DNA from: an uncultured Oxalobacter sp.
Lineage (GTDB): Bacteria; Pseudomonadota; Gammaproteobacteria; Burkholderiales; Burkholderiaceae_D
Assembly (NCBI GenBank): GCA_934277985.1
Contig: CAKQWF010000005.1
Location: forward strand, 124,001-188,000
Direction: 5' to 3'
DNA: 64,000 bases
In this document: positions 36,993 to 46,312 of the stretch, piece by piece
Layout of the letters: every line of letters begins with the position of its first letter
Position numbering within the stretch: position 1 is the stretch's first letter
Notes under the pieces: generated by a model
What the model saw: the letters and a program-made list of their open reading frames with translations, nothing else
The model's database searches: none
Told to the model about the DNA's origin: nothing
Made by a program: the position numbers and the translations under genes

Positions 36993-38489
36993 TTATTGCA
37001 ATGTGTAGTCCTGGCCGTCCTGAACCTGTTCGGCTGCACGAATGACGGCACGCGCCTTGTTTTCCGTTTCCTGCAATTCGGACTCAGGCGATGAGTCTGC
37101 CACGATACCGGCACCTGCTCCTACATACAGCATGCCTTTGTAAATGACACCGGTTCTGATCGCAATGGCCAGATCCATTTCGCCGCCGAAAGACAGATAC
37201 CCGCAGGCTCCCCCGTAAATACCGCGTTTTACCGGTTCCATTTCGTCGATGATTTCCATGGCGCGGACTTTCGGCGCACCCGAGAGGGTACCGGCAGGGA
37301 AAGTGGCTTTCAGAACATCGAGGTTTGACAATCCGGGTTTGAGCAATCCTTCGACGTTGGAGACGATATGCTGGACATGTGAATATTTTTCGATCGCCAT
37401 TTTTTCCGTGACATGGACACTGCCGATTTGTGCGATGCGTCCGATATCGTTGCGCGCCAGATCGATCAGCATGACGTGTTCGGCGATTTCCTTGGTATCG
37501 GCAAGCAGTTCTGATGCCAGTTGACGGTCTTTTTCAGGCGTGGCGCCGCGAGGGCGAGTTCCGGCCAGCGGACGTACGACAACCTTGCGTCCTTCTGGCG
37601 TATTTTCCTGGCGGACCAGAATTTCCGGTGACGAACCGATGATGTGCAAGTCATCGAAATGATAATAATAAAGATAGGGCGATGGATTCAGTGCGCGCAG
37701 GGAACGGTAAAGCGATAATGGCGAATCCGTATAAGGTTTTTTCAGGCGCTGGCTCAGGACAACCTGCATGCAATCGCCGTTGGCGATATATGCTTTCGTT
37801 TTGCGGACAGCCGAAAGAAAATCTTCTTTTTTGAAATCACGGATGACATCGGTTCTGGCACTGCCGTTCATGGCCGGTGCAATGGCAGGCGCATCCAGCA
37901 TGGCACGCAGTTCGCGCAAGCGCTGCCTTGCCTGCGAATAGGCTTCCGGACGGGTCGGATCGGCATAAACGATAAGATAGAGTTTGCCGGACAGGTTATC
38001 GATGACGGCCAGTTCTTCCGACAGGATCAGCTGGATATCAGGGAAACCCAGATCGTCGGCAGGAGCCGAATCACGCAGTTTCGGCTCGATATAACGGATT
38101 GTGTCGTAGCCGAAATAGCCGGCCAGTCCGCCACAGAAACGGGGCATTCCCGGTCTGACTGCGACCTTGAAGCGGGCGAGATACGATGCGATGAAATCGA
38201 GGGGGTTGCCATTGTCCGTTTCGATAATTTGGCCGTCGCGTACGATTTCGGTTTTCATGCCATGTACACGAAGTACGGTCGATGCGGGCAGGCCGATAAA
38301 GGAATAACGTCCGAAACGCTCGCCGCCGACGACGGATTCCAGCAGAAACGAATTTTTGCCGTCATGATTATGACAGGTGAGTTTCAGATAAAGCGACAGG
38401 GGCGTATCCAGATCGGCAATGGCTTCGACAATCAGCGGAATACGGTTGTAACCCTGGTTTGCCAGGGCCTTGAATTCAAGTTCAGTCAT
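36993..38489 (-). CDS. trpE: anthranilate synthase component I
   Basis: A 498-residue enzyme that makes anthranilate from chorismate using ammonia from the TrpG glutaminase. Conserved are [18 protein letters not shown] near the N-terminus (tryptophan feedback-site region), [29 protein letters not shown] and [18 protein letters not shown]. It is preceded by gph and a possible leader peptide/attenuator, and followed by rsmB rather than trpG-trpD-trpC. The glutaminase subunit must therefore be encoded elsewhere, if present. Confidence 0.95.
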   Translation of the reverse strand: MTELEFKALANQGYNRIPLIVEAIADLDTPLSLYLKLTCHNHDGKNSFLLESVVGGERFGRYSFIGLPASTVLRVHGMKTEIVRDGQIIETDNGNPLDFIASYLARFKVAVRPGMPRFCGGLAGYFGYDTIRYIEPKLRDSAPADDLGFPDIQLILSEELAVIDNLSGKLYLIVYADPTRPEAYSQARQRLRELRAMLDAPAIAPAMNGSARTDVIRDFKKEDFLSAVRKTKAYIANGDCMQVVLSQRLKKPYTDSPLSLYRSLRALNPSPYLYYYHFDDLHIIGSSPEILVRQENTPEGRKVVVRPLAGTRPRGATPEKDRQLASELLADTKEIAEHVMLIDLARNDIGRIAQIGSVHVTEKMAIEKYSHVQHIVSNVEGLLKPGLSNLDVLKATFPAGTLSGAPKVRAMEIIDEMEPVKRGIYGGACGYLSFGGEMDLAIAIRTGVIYKGMLYVGAGAGIVADSSPESELQETENKARAVIRAAEQVQDGQDYTLQ

Positions 38490-38520
38490 GTGTTTCTCCG
38501 GTTCGCAAAGGCGAAATGTT

Positions 38521-38554
38521 CAAAAAACAGGCCGCGCAATACAGCGGGACGGCC
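38521..38554 (-). terminator. candidate attenuator before trpE
   Basis: On the minus strand GGCCG-TCC-CGC pairs with GCGCGGCC around a TGTATT loop (8 bp with a 3-nt bulge), followed by TGTTTTTTG. It lies 10 bases past the putative leader stop and 31 bases before the trpE ATG. A competing stem, GCAAACG (just after the second Trp codon) with CGTTTGC, overlaps its 5' flank. Confidence 0.6.
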
Positions 38555-38563
38555 GCAAACGGT

Positions 38564-38650
38564 TCAGTCAGATAACGTTTGCCAGCGTCGCCACAATCCG
38601 CCGGAAATCAGTCGGGATTGGGAATAAACCGGTTTTTTGACGAGAAACAT
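38564..38650 (-). CDS. putative trp leader peptide
   Basis: A 28-residue ORF between gph and trpE whose end reads GGLWRRWQTLSD, with two Trp codons in four. A terminator-like hairpin follows at once, the layout of a tryptophan attenuator. Weak point: there is no clear Shine-Dalgarno before the ATG at 38650, so translation may depend on coupling to the gph stop 16 bases upstream, or start at an internal codon. Two Trp in a short ORF could be chance, so this needs comparative support. Confidence 0.5.
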   Translation of the reverse strand: MFLVKKPVYSQSRLISGGLWRRWQTLSD

Positions 38651-38665
38651 GATCGGTAAAAAATC

Positions 38666-39367
38666 TCAGGAAACAAGATTGGCGGCTTCCAGCAGACTGG
38701 AAACCGTAGCATCCGGGTTCATCTCTTCCACGGGCCTGCCGTAATTATAACCATAGGGCACCATGAATAGGCAACAGCCTGCCGCACGTGCCGCCTGTGC
38801 ATCGTTGACCGAGTCACCGATAGCGACGGCCTGTTCCGGACGACAACCGAACTTTTTGCAAGCCATCTGCATCGGAAAGGGCGATGGTTTCTTGACCAGA
38901 AAGGTATCCGAACAATAAATCAGCTGGAAATAGGGATAAAGGCCGTTTTTTGCCAGCAGGGGTTCGGTGAAGATGGATGGCTTGTTCGTGACGCAGGCGA
39001 TATGAAGATTTTTTTCTTTCATGCGTTGCAATCCTTCCACAACGCCCGGAAAAACCGTGCTGTGTTCGCCGTTGACGATACGGTAGTATTTGTAAAACAG
39101 CGTCATGGCGATGTCCATGGTTTTCTCGGCATCGATGGGGTCGAGATGGACGGTCAGGGTGCTGCGGACGAGATTCTGGGTGCCCTTGCCGACGAACATC
39201 CGGATGGACGGGACATCGACCGGCGGAAGATTCAGCTCACGGAGCATGCCGTTCAATGCGACATCCAGATCCGGAACGGAATCGATCATCGTGCCATCCA
39301 GGTCGAGAATGACGAGCCGGATATCGCGTAACGGAAATTTTTCAGTCGGTTTTTGCATAGTGTTCAT
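38666..39367 (-). CDS. gph: phosphoglycolate phosphatase
   Basis: A 233-residue HAD-family hydrolase that removes phosphate from 2-phosphoglycolate. The nucleophile motif is DLDGTMIDS, motif II lies in IACVTNKPS, and motif III/IV in [10 protein letters not shown] and [16 protein letters not shown]. The rpe-gph-trpE order is widespread. The start overlaps the rpe stop by four bases (ATGA). A general HAD phosphatase cannot be excluded, but the context supports Gph. Confidence 0.9.
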   Translation of the reverse strand: MNTMQKPTEKFPLRDIRLVILDLDGTMIDSVPDLDVALNGMLRELNLPPVDVPSIRMFVGKGTQNLVRSTLTVHLDPIDAEKTMDIAMTLFYKYYRIVNGEHSTVFPGVVEGLQRMKEKNLHIACVTNKPSIFTEPLLAKNGLYPYFQLIYCSDTFLVKKPSPFPMQMACKKFGCRPEQAVAIGDSVNDAQAARAAGCCLFMVPYGYNYGRPVEEMNPDATVSSLLEAANLVS

Positions 39368-40047
39368 TCGGTTTTCTGGGGGGTGACGGTATCCAGGCGC
39401 TCTCTCATCTGGCGGATGACGGCATGGTAGTCCGGTGCATTGAAAATGGCGGATCCCGAAACGAAGGTGTCCGCACCGGCACGTGCGACTTCGGCGATAT
39501 TGTCGACCTTGATGCCGCCATCGACTTCCAGCATGATGGGTTTGCCGGAGGCATCGATCATGGCGCGCGCCGCCTCGATTTTTTTCAGGGCGTGCGGGAT
39601 GAAAGATTGTCCGCCGAATCCCGGATTGACGGACATGATGAGAATCAGGTCGAGTTTGTCCATGACATGCTGCAGGTAATCCAGCGGTGTGGCGGGATTG
39701 AGAACCAGACCCGCCTTGCAGCCATTGTCGAGAATCAGTTGCAGGGTGCGGTCGATATGTTCCGATGCTTCCGGGTGGAACGAAATGATATTGGCACCGG
39801 CCCTGGCGAAGTCAGGAATGATGCGGTCGACCGGTTTGACCATCAGGTGAACGTCGATCGGCACGTCAACCAGCGGACGGATCGCCGAACAGACCATGGG
39901 GCCGATCGTCAGGTTGGGAACGTAATGGTTGTCCATGACATCGAAATGGATCATGTCGGCGCCTGCCGCGACGACATGGCGAACTTCGTTACCCAATTGC
40001 GCGAAATCGGCGGAGAGGATACTGGGGGCGATACGGTAGGTAGTCAT
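39364..40047 (-). CDS. rpe: ribulose-phosphate 3-epimerase
   Basis: A 227-residue TIM-barrel enzyme interconverting ribulose-5-phosphate and xylulose-5-phosphate. Signatures are [54 protein letters not shown] and [10 protein letters not shown]. First gene of the rpe-gph-(leader)-trpE transcript. The divergent gene apaG lies 133 bases away. Confidence 0.96.
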   Translation of the reverse strand: MTTYRIAPSILSADFAQLGNEVRHVVAAGADMIHFDVMDNHYVPNLTIGPMVCSAIRPLVDVPIDVHLMVKPVDRIIPDFARAGANIISFHPEASEHIDRTLQLILDNGCKAGLVLNPATPLDYLQHVMDKLDLILIMSVNPGFGGQSFIPHALKKIEAARAMIDASGKPIMLEVDGGIKVDNIAEVARAGADTFVSGSAIFNAPDYHAVIRQMRERLDTVTPQKTE

Positions 40048-40180
40048 GAGAAAAAACAGATAGATGAATGTAAATCGTTATTTTATACCGGCTGATCCGA
40101 AAAGAAATTTGGCACGTCGCAAATCGGTGATTTTGTGGCATCGGATAATGGATTTTATTTGCAGAGCAAAGGGAGCGGCC

Positions 40181-40555
40181 ATGAGTGAACGGATACTGGA
40201 TGTCTCGGTGACGACCCGATATATAGATGATCAATCCGCTCCTGAACGGGGCAGTTACGTCTTTACCTATTCCGTCACGATCCGGAATACAGGACAGGTC
40301 GGTGCGCAGTTGATCGCGCGGCACTGGATCATTACCGACGCGAACAATCATATCGAGGAAGTACGAGGGCTGGGCGTCGTTGGCAGACAACCGTTGATCA
40401 AGCCCGGTGAGGAATTCGAATATACAAGCGGCACTGCGCTTGCCACACCGCAGGGTTCCATGCAGGGAGAATTTCTGTGCGTGACTGAAAGAGGAGAACA
40501 GTTTCAGGTCAAAATTCCGGAATTCGTATTGTCGTTGCCCAGAACATTGCATTAG
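40181..40555 (+). CDS. apaG: ApaG protein
   Basis: A 124-residue fibronectin-III-like beta-sandwich protein (VTTRYIDDQSAPERGSYVFTY, GPE-like RGLGVVGRQPLIKPGEEFEY, PQGSMQGEF). ApaG has been linked to divalent cations and stress, but its role is unresolved. The frame is open from 40064; the ATG at 40181 follows GGGAG (40171-40175) and gives the family length. Divergent from rpe, the usual Burkholderiales neighbour, and followed by mltA. Confidence 0.92.
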   Translation: MSERILDVSVTTRYIDDQSAPERGSYVFTYSVTIRNTGQVGAQLIARHWIITDANNHIEEVRGLGVVGRQPLIKPGEEFEYTSGTALATPQGSMQGEFLCVTERGEQFQVKIPEFVLSLPRTLH

Positions 40556-40665
40556 GTGGCAGGATGTCGCCCTGTTGCGGGATGTTTGCCGGAAAAGGCT
40601 TGTGATAGTATGAAACCTTTGATGGAAAGATGCCCCTTTCAGGGCAAGCAATGCAGGTGCAGCTC

Positions 40666-41829
40666 ATGTTTCGAAATCGTTTTGTTTCCTATTTTTCCCT
40701 TGTTTGTCTCACGATCTGGCTCGCAGCTTGTACGACAACCACGCCGGAGAAAGAGGTACAGGAGCCGGAGCGAGCACTGACTCAGGAACGGCAGCCGGTT
40801 TCGTTTTCGGACTTGCCGGGATGGGAAAACGACGACATGACGACACTCTGGCCGGCTTTCAAGAATTCCTGCCGTGTACTGGGCAAAAAATCGGAATGGC
40901 GTGATGTCTGCAACGAGTCTGTTTATGTGGACGGAGAAAATCCTGCCGCTATCCGCGTTTTTTTTGAATCGAATTTCATTCCTTACCGGATTGTTGGGGA
41001 AAGCGGCGAAGAGACAGGGATGGCGACAGGGTACTATGAACCGCTTTTGACAGGCAGTCGTCACCGCAAGGGCAAATTCAAAACCGCGTTGTACCGGCAG
41101 CCGAAAGACTTGCTGGTCATCGATTTGGCAGATGCCTATCCCAAGCTCAAGGGGATGAGATTGCGAGGAAAACTGGACGGAAACCGTGTCGTTCCTTATG
41201 ACACACGTGAAGAAATCGAACGTTCAGGCAAACTGGCAGGCAATGAGATCGTCTGGGTCGATGATGTCATGGATGCTTTTTTCCTGGAAATCCAGGGGTC
41301 TGGCAGGGTCTATCTGCCTGAATCTGATGAAACGATTCGCCTGGCATACGCCAACCAGAACGGACGGCCATACCGTTCCATCGGCCGTTATTTGCTGGAC
41401 AAGGGTGAACTGAAACCCGGACAGGCGTCAGCGCAGCAGATCCGGCAATGGATACGCAAGCATCCGGAGCGGCTCAGGGAAGTACTGGATTCCAATCCGA
41501 GCTATGTTTTTTTCCGGGAAGAAAAAATAGCGGATCCTTCGGAAGGTCCGAAAGGGGCGCTGGGTGTTCCATTGACACCGGGACGTTCCGTCGCAGTCGA
41601 CCCCAAACATATTCCGCTGGGTGCGCCTGTTTATGTGGATACTACACGTCCATACAGTTCCGAACCGATACGGCAGCTGATGGTCGCGCAGGATACGGGC
41701 GGTGCGATCAGGGGGCCGGTACGGATCGACTATTTCTGGGGGTTCGGCGCGCAGGCAGGCGAGCAGGCAGGAAAAATGAAACAAAAACTCAAACTCTGGC
41801 TGCTTCTGCCGAAACAGCCAGAATATTGA
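40666..41829 (+). CDS. mltA: membrane-bound lytic murein transglycosylase A
   Basis: A 387-residue lipoprotein that cleaves peptidoglycan to 1,6-anhydro products. The signal peptide ends with lipobox LAAC (MFRNRFVSYFSLVCLTIWLAAC). The MltA barrel contains TGYYEPLLTGSR and a C-terminal 3D domain (VDPKHIPLGAPVYV, VAQDTGGAIRGPVRIDYFWG) with the catalytic aspartates. In-frame ATGs at 40630 and 40651 are less likely because they add residues before the signal peptide. Convergent with the universal stress gene. Confidence 0.93.
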   Translation: MFRNRFVSYFSLVCLTIWLAACTTTTPEKEVQEPERALTQERQPVSFSDLPGWENDDMTTLWPAFKNSCRVLGKKSEWRDVCNESVYVDGENPAAIRVFFESNFIPYRIVGESGEETGMATGYYEPLLTGSRHRKGKFKTALYRQPKDLLVIDLADAYPKLKGMRLRGKLDGNRVVPYDTREEIERSGKLAGNEIVWVDDVMDAFFLEIQGSGRVYLPESDETIRLAYANQNGRPYRSIGRYLLDKGELKPGQASAQQIRQWIRKHPERLREVLDSNPSYVFFREEKIADPSEGPKGALGVPLTPGRSVAVDPKHIPLGAPVYVDTTRPYSSEPIRQLMVAQDTGGAIRGPVRIDYFWGFGAQAGEQAGKMKQKLKLWLLLPKQPEY

Positions 41830-41853
41830 GCCAGAACTGGCAGGGTACGAATC

Positions 41854-42291
41854 CTAGCGGTAAACCAGAACCGGAACGTCGGAAGTCGTCAGAACTTTCT
41901 GGGTTTCGCTGCCGATAAACAGCTTGTTCAGCCCCTTGCGCCCGTTGGATGCCATGAAAATGCAGTCGCATTGGTACTGGTTGGCGGCACGGACGATTTC
42001 TTCATGGGGTTTTGTGGATTGTGCAACGACGGTTTCGCATGGAACGCCTGCGGCCTTGGCCAGTTCGGCAATGCGGTTGACACGGGATTTGGCGGAAAGC
42101 TGTTCACGTGCCATATAATCAGATTCACCGGATTTGGTCAGGGATTCGATCTGGTTGAATGACAGAGGCTCGGCAACAGAAAAACCAATGATCTCACAGC
42201 CAGGATGGTTTTTTGCAAATTCAATGGCGGCCGAAATCGCTTTTTCAGACAGTACGCTGCCGTCAGTGGGAACGAGAATCTTTCTGTACAT
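41854..42291 (-). CDS. universal stress protein (UspA family)
   Basis: A 145-residue single-domain Usp: N-terminal MYRKILVPTDGSVLSEKAI, and the ATP-binding-type end MASNGRKGLNKLFIGSETQKVL with VPVLVYR. An excellent Shine-Dalgarno (GGAGGC, complement of 42295-42300) fixes the start at 42291, although the frame is open to 42420. Stand-alone gene; its stimulus is not deducible. Confidence 0.92.
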   Translation of the reverse strand: MYRKILVPTDGSVLSEKAISAAIEFAKNHPGCEIIGFSVAEPLSFNQIESLTKSGESDYMAREQLSAKSRVNRIAELAKAAGVPCETVVAQSTKPHEEIVRAANQYQCDCIFMASNGRKGLNKLFIGSETQKVLTTSDVPVLVYR

Positions 42292-42439
42292 GTTGCCTCC
42301 GTTTCTGTTGATGCAAGAGAAGGTTGCCACTAATGGCAGAGCCAGTCCATGACGTGAGTCAAGATGATATATCCGGATTGCCTTTTCAATATTTCTTGCA
42401 AACGACTGGCAATCGGCCATTGTATAAAAGGAGATAAAA

Positions 42440-42706
42440 ATGGATGAAATCGGTAATGTACTGGACAGGATTCATGAACATATGGCGAAAGCGGACCGGA
42501 TCGATCCGCAATACCGGCAGGCATTTCAGGAGTTGGACAAGAATATCCGTGCGATGAAGCGTGCGCAGAACGATAATGCTGCGACGGAACTGGCGTCTCT
42601 TGACCGGCAGGCACGCTTTCTGGCCGCACGCTTTGAAACGGAGCATCCGCAAATCGGAGCACTGATCCAGCGTTTGTCGGTGCTTTTGCAGGGGATGGGT
42701 ATGTAG
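42440..42706 (+). CDS. small DUF4404-like protein
   Basis: An 88-residue helical protein. The N-terminal helix (VLDRIHEHMAKADRID), the central charged helices and the end RFETEHPQIGALIQRLSVLL GMGM-type block resemble the DUF4404 family, whose function is unknown. It is preceded by AAGGAG (42428-42433). No signal peptide, membrane segment or catalytic motif. Divergent from the Usp gene. Confidence 0.62.
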   Translation: MDEIGNVLDRIHEHMAKADRIDPQYRQAFQELDKNIRAMKRAQNDNAATELASLDRQARFLAARFETEHPQIGALIQRLSVLLQGMGM

Positions 42707-43013
42707 TCTGGATGGATGTGCCGGATGTGGCTGCATCATATCTGGGGTGAATGGACAGTTATGCACAAAATGATACGGAAAAATTTTTGAAATATTTTTT
42801 TGCCGTATTTTTGTGCATTTCCAATTTATTGATTTTAAACAGGATTTTTTTTGCTGTCTGGATGTGCATTTTATTGGAGACCGCGTCTTTACTGGGGTGC
42901 GCGCTTGTCAATAGTCTGTTTTCCACAAAGTTATCCACAAACTTTGTGGATAGTTGAAAAAGGTGTTACAAAATCGAAGTTTAGCTTTCATATACAGGGT
43001 TTACATTAAGTAG
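42707..43013. other. AT-rich intergenic region before priA
   Basis: 307 bases, strongly AT-rich from about 42770 to 42870 and then carrying clustered DnaA-box sequences. A frame at 42751-42957 would encode a 68-residue hydrophobic peptide, but it overlaps the boxes and has only a weak ribosome site, so I do not call it a gene. Confidence 0.6.
42919..42953. promoter_or_regulatory. cluster of three DnaA-box-like sites
   Basis: TTTTCCACA (42919-42927), perfect TTATCCACA (42931-42939) and, inverted, CTATCCACA (42945-42953) lie within 35 bases, about 60 bases before the priA start. Perfect box 2 and inverted box 3 form a near-palindrome around AAACTT. Confidence 0.7.
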
Positions 43014-45044
43014 ATGTCGTGTCTTTTCGTTCAGGTCGTTCTTGATACACCTCTTGACTTTTGTTTTGATTACCGTTATCCGGCCGAACTCGCTTCCGTT
43101 CAGTCGCCGCAAATCGGGCAGTTGGTCGTGGTGCCGTTCGGACGTCGTACAGAAGTCGGACTGATCGTGAATGTAAAAGAAGACACCGATGTCGAAGAAG
43201 ACAAGCTCAAAGATGTTATTACGATTTTGTCGGATATGCCGCCACTGAATGCCGAATGGTTGGCATTGTGCCGTTTCGCGGCGGGATACTATCAGCGTCC
43301 GCTGGGCGAAGTGGCATTGCCGTCCATTCCGAAAAAAATACGTACGAATGGCGGAAAAGCGCTTGAACGGGCATGGAAAGCGCTGGAAAAACAGGATATG
43401 CCGGCTTCAGGGAAAAGTCCGGTCAGGCCGCAGTTGCATCCGGCACAGCAGCAGGCGGTTGACGCCATCGTGCATTCCGACGGGTTTTCGCCTTATGTCC
43501 TTTATGGCGTGACCGGCAGCGGCAAGACGGAAATCTATTTGCATTCGATCGAGGCGTTTTTGCGGCGAAAAACAGATGCGCAGGTACTGGTCATGGTTCC
43601 CGAGATCAACCTGACGCCCCAGCTGGAAAAGTCGGTCAGGGAGCGTTTCCCGCAGGAATGCATCGTGACACTGCACAGCCGTTTGACGGAAACGGAACGG
43701 TTGCGGAACTGGCTGTCGATCCTGACTGGCAGGGCGCGTATCATTCTGGGAACACGTATGGCCGTGCTGGCACCAGCTTCCCGGTTGTGCCTGATTGTCG
43801 TGGATGAAGAACACGATCCTTCCTACAAGCAGCAGGAAGGCCTGCGTTATTCTGCAAGGGATTTGGCGGTCTGGCGTGCAAGACAGCTTGATATACCGGT
43901 TGTTCTGGGATCGGCCACGCCTTCGCTGGAAAGTTGGCAGCATATGCTGACGGGACACTATACACGGTTAGAGCTGAAAGAGCGCGCTGTCGCGGATGCG
44001 GTTTTGCCGCTTATCAGGCTGGTCGATATATCGCGGCAGCAGCTCAATGGCGGTTTGTCGGACGATCTGTTGCAAGCCATGCGACAGAGGCTGGAAAAAG
44101 GTGAACAGTCGCTGCTTTTCCTGAACCGGCGCGGGTATGCCCCGGTCATGATGTGTGAAGCGTGTGGCTGGATCAGCGCATGTGACAGATGCTCCGCCTA
44201 TATGGTTTATCACAAGGCGCATCGTTTGCTGCGTTGCCATCATTGTGGCTGTGAGCGCACACTTCCTCGCGTATGTCCCGATTGCGGCAATGCCGATTTG
44301 CAGGCATTGGGACATGGTACGCAACGTATCGAGGAAACGTTGTCCGGCAGTTTCCCGGATGCACGGATTCTGAGGATCGATGCGGATTCGACAAGCCGCA
44401 AGGGAAGCCTGCAACTGGCGCTGGATACCATTCATCGTGGGGATGCGGATATTATTGTCGGAACCCAGATGATCGCCAAAGGACATGATTTCAGGAATCT
44501 GACGCTGGTGGGAGTCATCAACCCGGATACCTCGTTGTTTTCGCAGGACTACCGTGCCAGTGAACGGCTGTTTTCGCTGTTGATACAAGTCGCAGGCCGT
44601 GCGGGGCGTACCATGCACAAACCGGGCGGCAACGCCAGCGAAGTATTGATACAGACACGCTATCCGGCGCATCCTCTGTATCAGGCGGCGTTGTCGCATC
44701 GTTATGAGCAATATGTGTCCGAATTGCTTGCCGAAAGGAAAAATGCCGGCTTGCCACCTTTTGGCTATCAGGCGTTGCTGACGGCTGAGGCGCGCAGTAT
44801 CGACAAGGCGCTGGCGTTTTTGTCCGAAGCGGCAGAGAGCATACCGGAGCGGTATGGCGTGATTATCAACGAACCGATTCCAATGGCCATGATGCGCGTA
44901 GCCAATATGGAGCGTGCCCAGTTGCTGATAGAATCAGCGTCGCGTCAGGCCCTTCAGCGTATGCTCAAATTATGGTTGCCGGTGCTGAGAGGTAAAAAAA
45001 GCACCGTGCACTGGCAGATCGAAGTGGATCCAATGACGATCTGA
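43014..45044 (+). CDS. priA: primosomal protein N' (replication restart helicase)
   Basis: A 676-residue 3'-5' helicase that reloads the replisome at stalled forks. It has the N-terminal 3'-DNA-binding domain (VQVVLDTPLDFCFDYRYP), Walker A GVTGSGKTEIYL, Walker B DEEHDPSYKQQ, and a zinc-binding insert with cysteines in MCEACGWISACDRCSAY and CHHCGCERTLPRVCPDCGN. Length is slightly below E. coli (732). No strong Shine-Dalgarno before the ATG at 43014. DnaA-like boxes upstream could regulate it. Confidence 0.95.
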   Translation: MSCLFVQVVLDTPLDFCFDYRYPAELASVQSPQIGQLVVVPFGRRTEVGLIVNVKEDTDVEEDKLKDVITILSDMPPLNAEWLALCRFAAGYYQRPLGEVALPSIPKKIRTNGGKALERAWKALEKQDMPASGKSPVRPQLHPAQQQAVDAIVHSDGFSPYVLYGVTGSGKTEIYLHSIEAFLRRKTDAQVLVMVPEINLTPQLEKSVRERFPQECIVTLHSRLTETERLRNWLSILTGRARIILGTRMAVLAPASRLCLIVVDEEHDPSYKQQEGLRYSARDLAVWRARQLDIPVVLGSATPSLESWQHMLTGHYTRLELKERAVADAVLPLIRLVDISRQQLNGGLSDDLLQAMRQRLEKGEQSLLFLNRRGYAPVMMCEACGWISACDRCSAYMVYHKAHRLLRCHHCGCERTLPRVCPDCGNADLQALGHGTQRIEETLSGSFPDARILRIDADSTSRKGSLQLALDTIHRGDADIIVGTQMIAKGHDFRNLTLVGVINPDTSLFSQDYRASERLFSLLIQVAGRAGRTMHKPGGNASEVLIQTRYPAHPLYQAALSHRYEQYVSELLAERKNAGLPPFGYQALLTAEARSIDKALAFLSEAAESIPERYGVIINEPIPMAMMRVANMERAQLLIESASRQALQRMLKLWLPVLRGKKSTVHWQIEVDPMTI

Positions 45045-45050
45045 TGCGTG

Positions 45051-45947
45051 TTACAACATGGTTTCCGTGTTGCCGTTCAGACTGCTGCTTTCGCCGTTTT
45101 TTTGCCGGGAAGATACCGTATCGCCGGTATTTTTGCCTGGACGTGCGGCACGCTGTTTCGCAGGGGATTTCGCTTGTATCAGCGATGGTGCACGCTTGCC
45201 GCTGGCAACAGCCTTGAGCATTCTGTATTCCGAAAGAACCCGCGAACCGTAGCCGCCATCGTGACTCATGGCAGCTGCGCCGACATAACTTTTCAGCGCG
45301 AGTTCGACGGAACCTTTCTGGCGGACATAATCACGAAGGATTCTCGCGCCGACCTTGATGTTGACGACAGGGTCCAGCGCATTCTGGATACCGCCGTGAT
45401 TCTCGAATTTGTCGGCATGAACTTTGGACATGACTTGCATGAGCCCTTGTGCGCCGACAGCGCTTTCTGCATAAGGATTGAACCGCGATTCAATAGCCAT
45501 GACGGCCAGAATCAGGTGAGGATCCAGCCCCAGATCGAAAGCGGTTTTGTAGGCTGTGCTCACAAACAGGTTCGACGCTGTACCGGCAATGCGGTAGCGT
45601 TTTGCGATCCATGCGGCGACGCGCTGTTTTTGCTTGAGTTCATCCAGTTTGGAATGGTGTTCGTTTTCGGCCAATGCATTGACCGGTAACAGGCCTGCGG
45701 TATCCGGAGATATCGTGCGCGATTCTGCGGCATGTGCTTCATGGATCGGCAGGGAATTGCCGACCGTTTTGAACAGATCAGGACGGATACAGCAAAGTGT
45801 CAGAATGACAAAAAACAGGCTGATGAAGAACATCCAGAATACTGGGTGGGATGTGAGGGATGTTTTTCCGGATTTTGCGGAAAACGGATGCTGGATTCTG
45901 TTTTTCAAATAATGCAAATCAAGTTGTTTAAAAAAAGAATGAAACAT
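45051..45947 (-). CDS. membrane-anchored lytic transglycosylase (SLT domain)
   Basis: A 298-residue protein with a cytoplasmic N-tail, one membrane segment (about residues 37-54, VFWMFFISLFFVILTLCC) and a periplasmic SLT domain. The catalytic glutamate is in VMAIESRFNPYAESAVGAQGLMQ, followed by MSKVHADKF and ALDPVVNIKVGARILRDY. A basic, Ser/Lys/Ala-rich tail follows the domain. The frame is open to 46103, but the ATG at 45947 has a strong GGAGG. Convergent with priA, 6 bases apart. Confidence 0.86.
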   Translation of the reverse strand: MFHSFFKQLDLHYLKNRIQHPFSAKSGKTSLTSHPVFWMFFISLFFVILTLCCIRPDLFKTVGNSLPIHEAHAAESRTISPDTAGLLPVNALAENEHHSKLDELKQKQRVAAWIAKRYRIAGTASNLFVSTAYKTAFDLGLDPHLILAVMAIESRFNPYAESAVGAQGLMQVMSKVHADKFENHGGIQNALDPVVNIKVGARILRDYVRQKGSVELALKSYVGAAAMSHDGGYGSRVLSEYRMLKAVASGKRAPSLIQAKSPAKQRAARPGKNTGDTVSSRQKNGESSSLNGNTETML

Positions 45948-46120
45948 GAAAACCTCCCGGAAACGGGTTTCCTGCACAAGAAAGCGAAATGTTTTCCGTA
46001 CAAGAGTCTCGTTTGTCCGAAAAAAGTCCGGCGATGCCTCCTGTGGCATAAACCGGATGAACTCTGTTGAGTTGCAGTTTTCTTGTAAGGTTGAGCTTCG
46101 CAACCGTTAAACTACAAATA

Positions 46121-46136
46121 GGTCACACGTGTGTCC
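46121..46136. promoter_or_regulatory. 16-bp near-perfect palindrome
   Basis: GGTCACACGTGTGTCC is symmetric about its centre except at one position pair. It lies midway between the SLT gene and ubiD and could bind a dimeric regulator. No factor is identified. Confidence 0.45.
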
Positions 46137-46297
46137 AAGAGTTCCTGATGTGTCATCGATCGAATGATTCCGATCGGATATGCGACAACATCGGTTTTGT
46201 TGAATGATATAGTTGGTTTCTGAAAAAATTATTTATGTAACTGCGCGCATTGTATTTGCGGTTTTATATCAAGTCAATTATAAAGACGTCATTTTTT

Positions 46298-46312
46298 ATT
46301 ACAAAATGTAAT
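46298..46312. promoter_or_regulatory. inverted repeat ATTACA-AAA-TGTAAT
   Basis: A perfect 6-bp inverted repeat with a 3-base spacer, about 100 bases before the ubiD start in an AT-rich stretch. Its form suggests an operator, but the regulator cannot be named. Confidence 0.4.

Noticed and set aside
41840..41870. GGGTACGAATCC resembling a tRNA T-arm
   Set aside because: It lies at the end of the universal stress gene and no acceptor, D- or anticodon arms can be folded around it.
42751..42957. 68-codon ORF encoding a hydrophobic, Cys-containing peptide before priA
   Set aside because: It lies wholly in AT-rich DNA, overlaps the DnaA-box cluster and has a weak ribosome site; hydrophobicity is expected from T-rich sequence.
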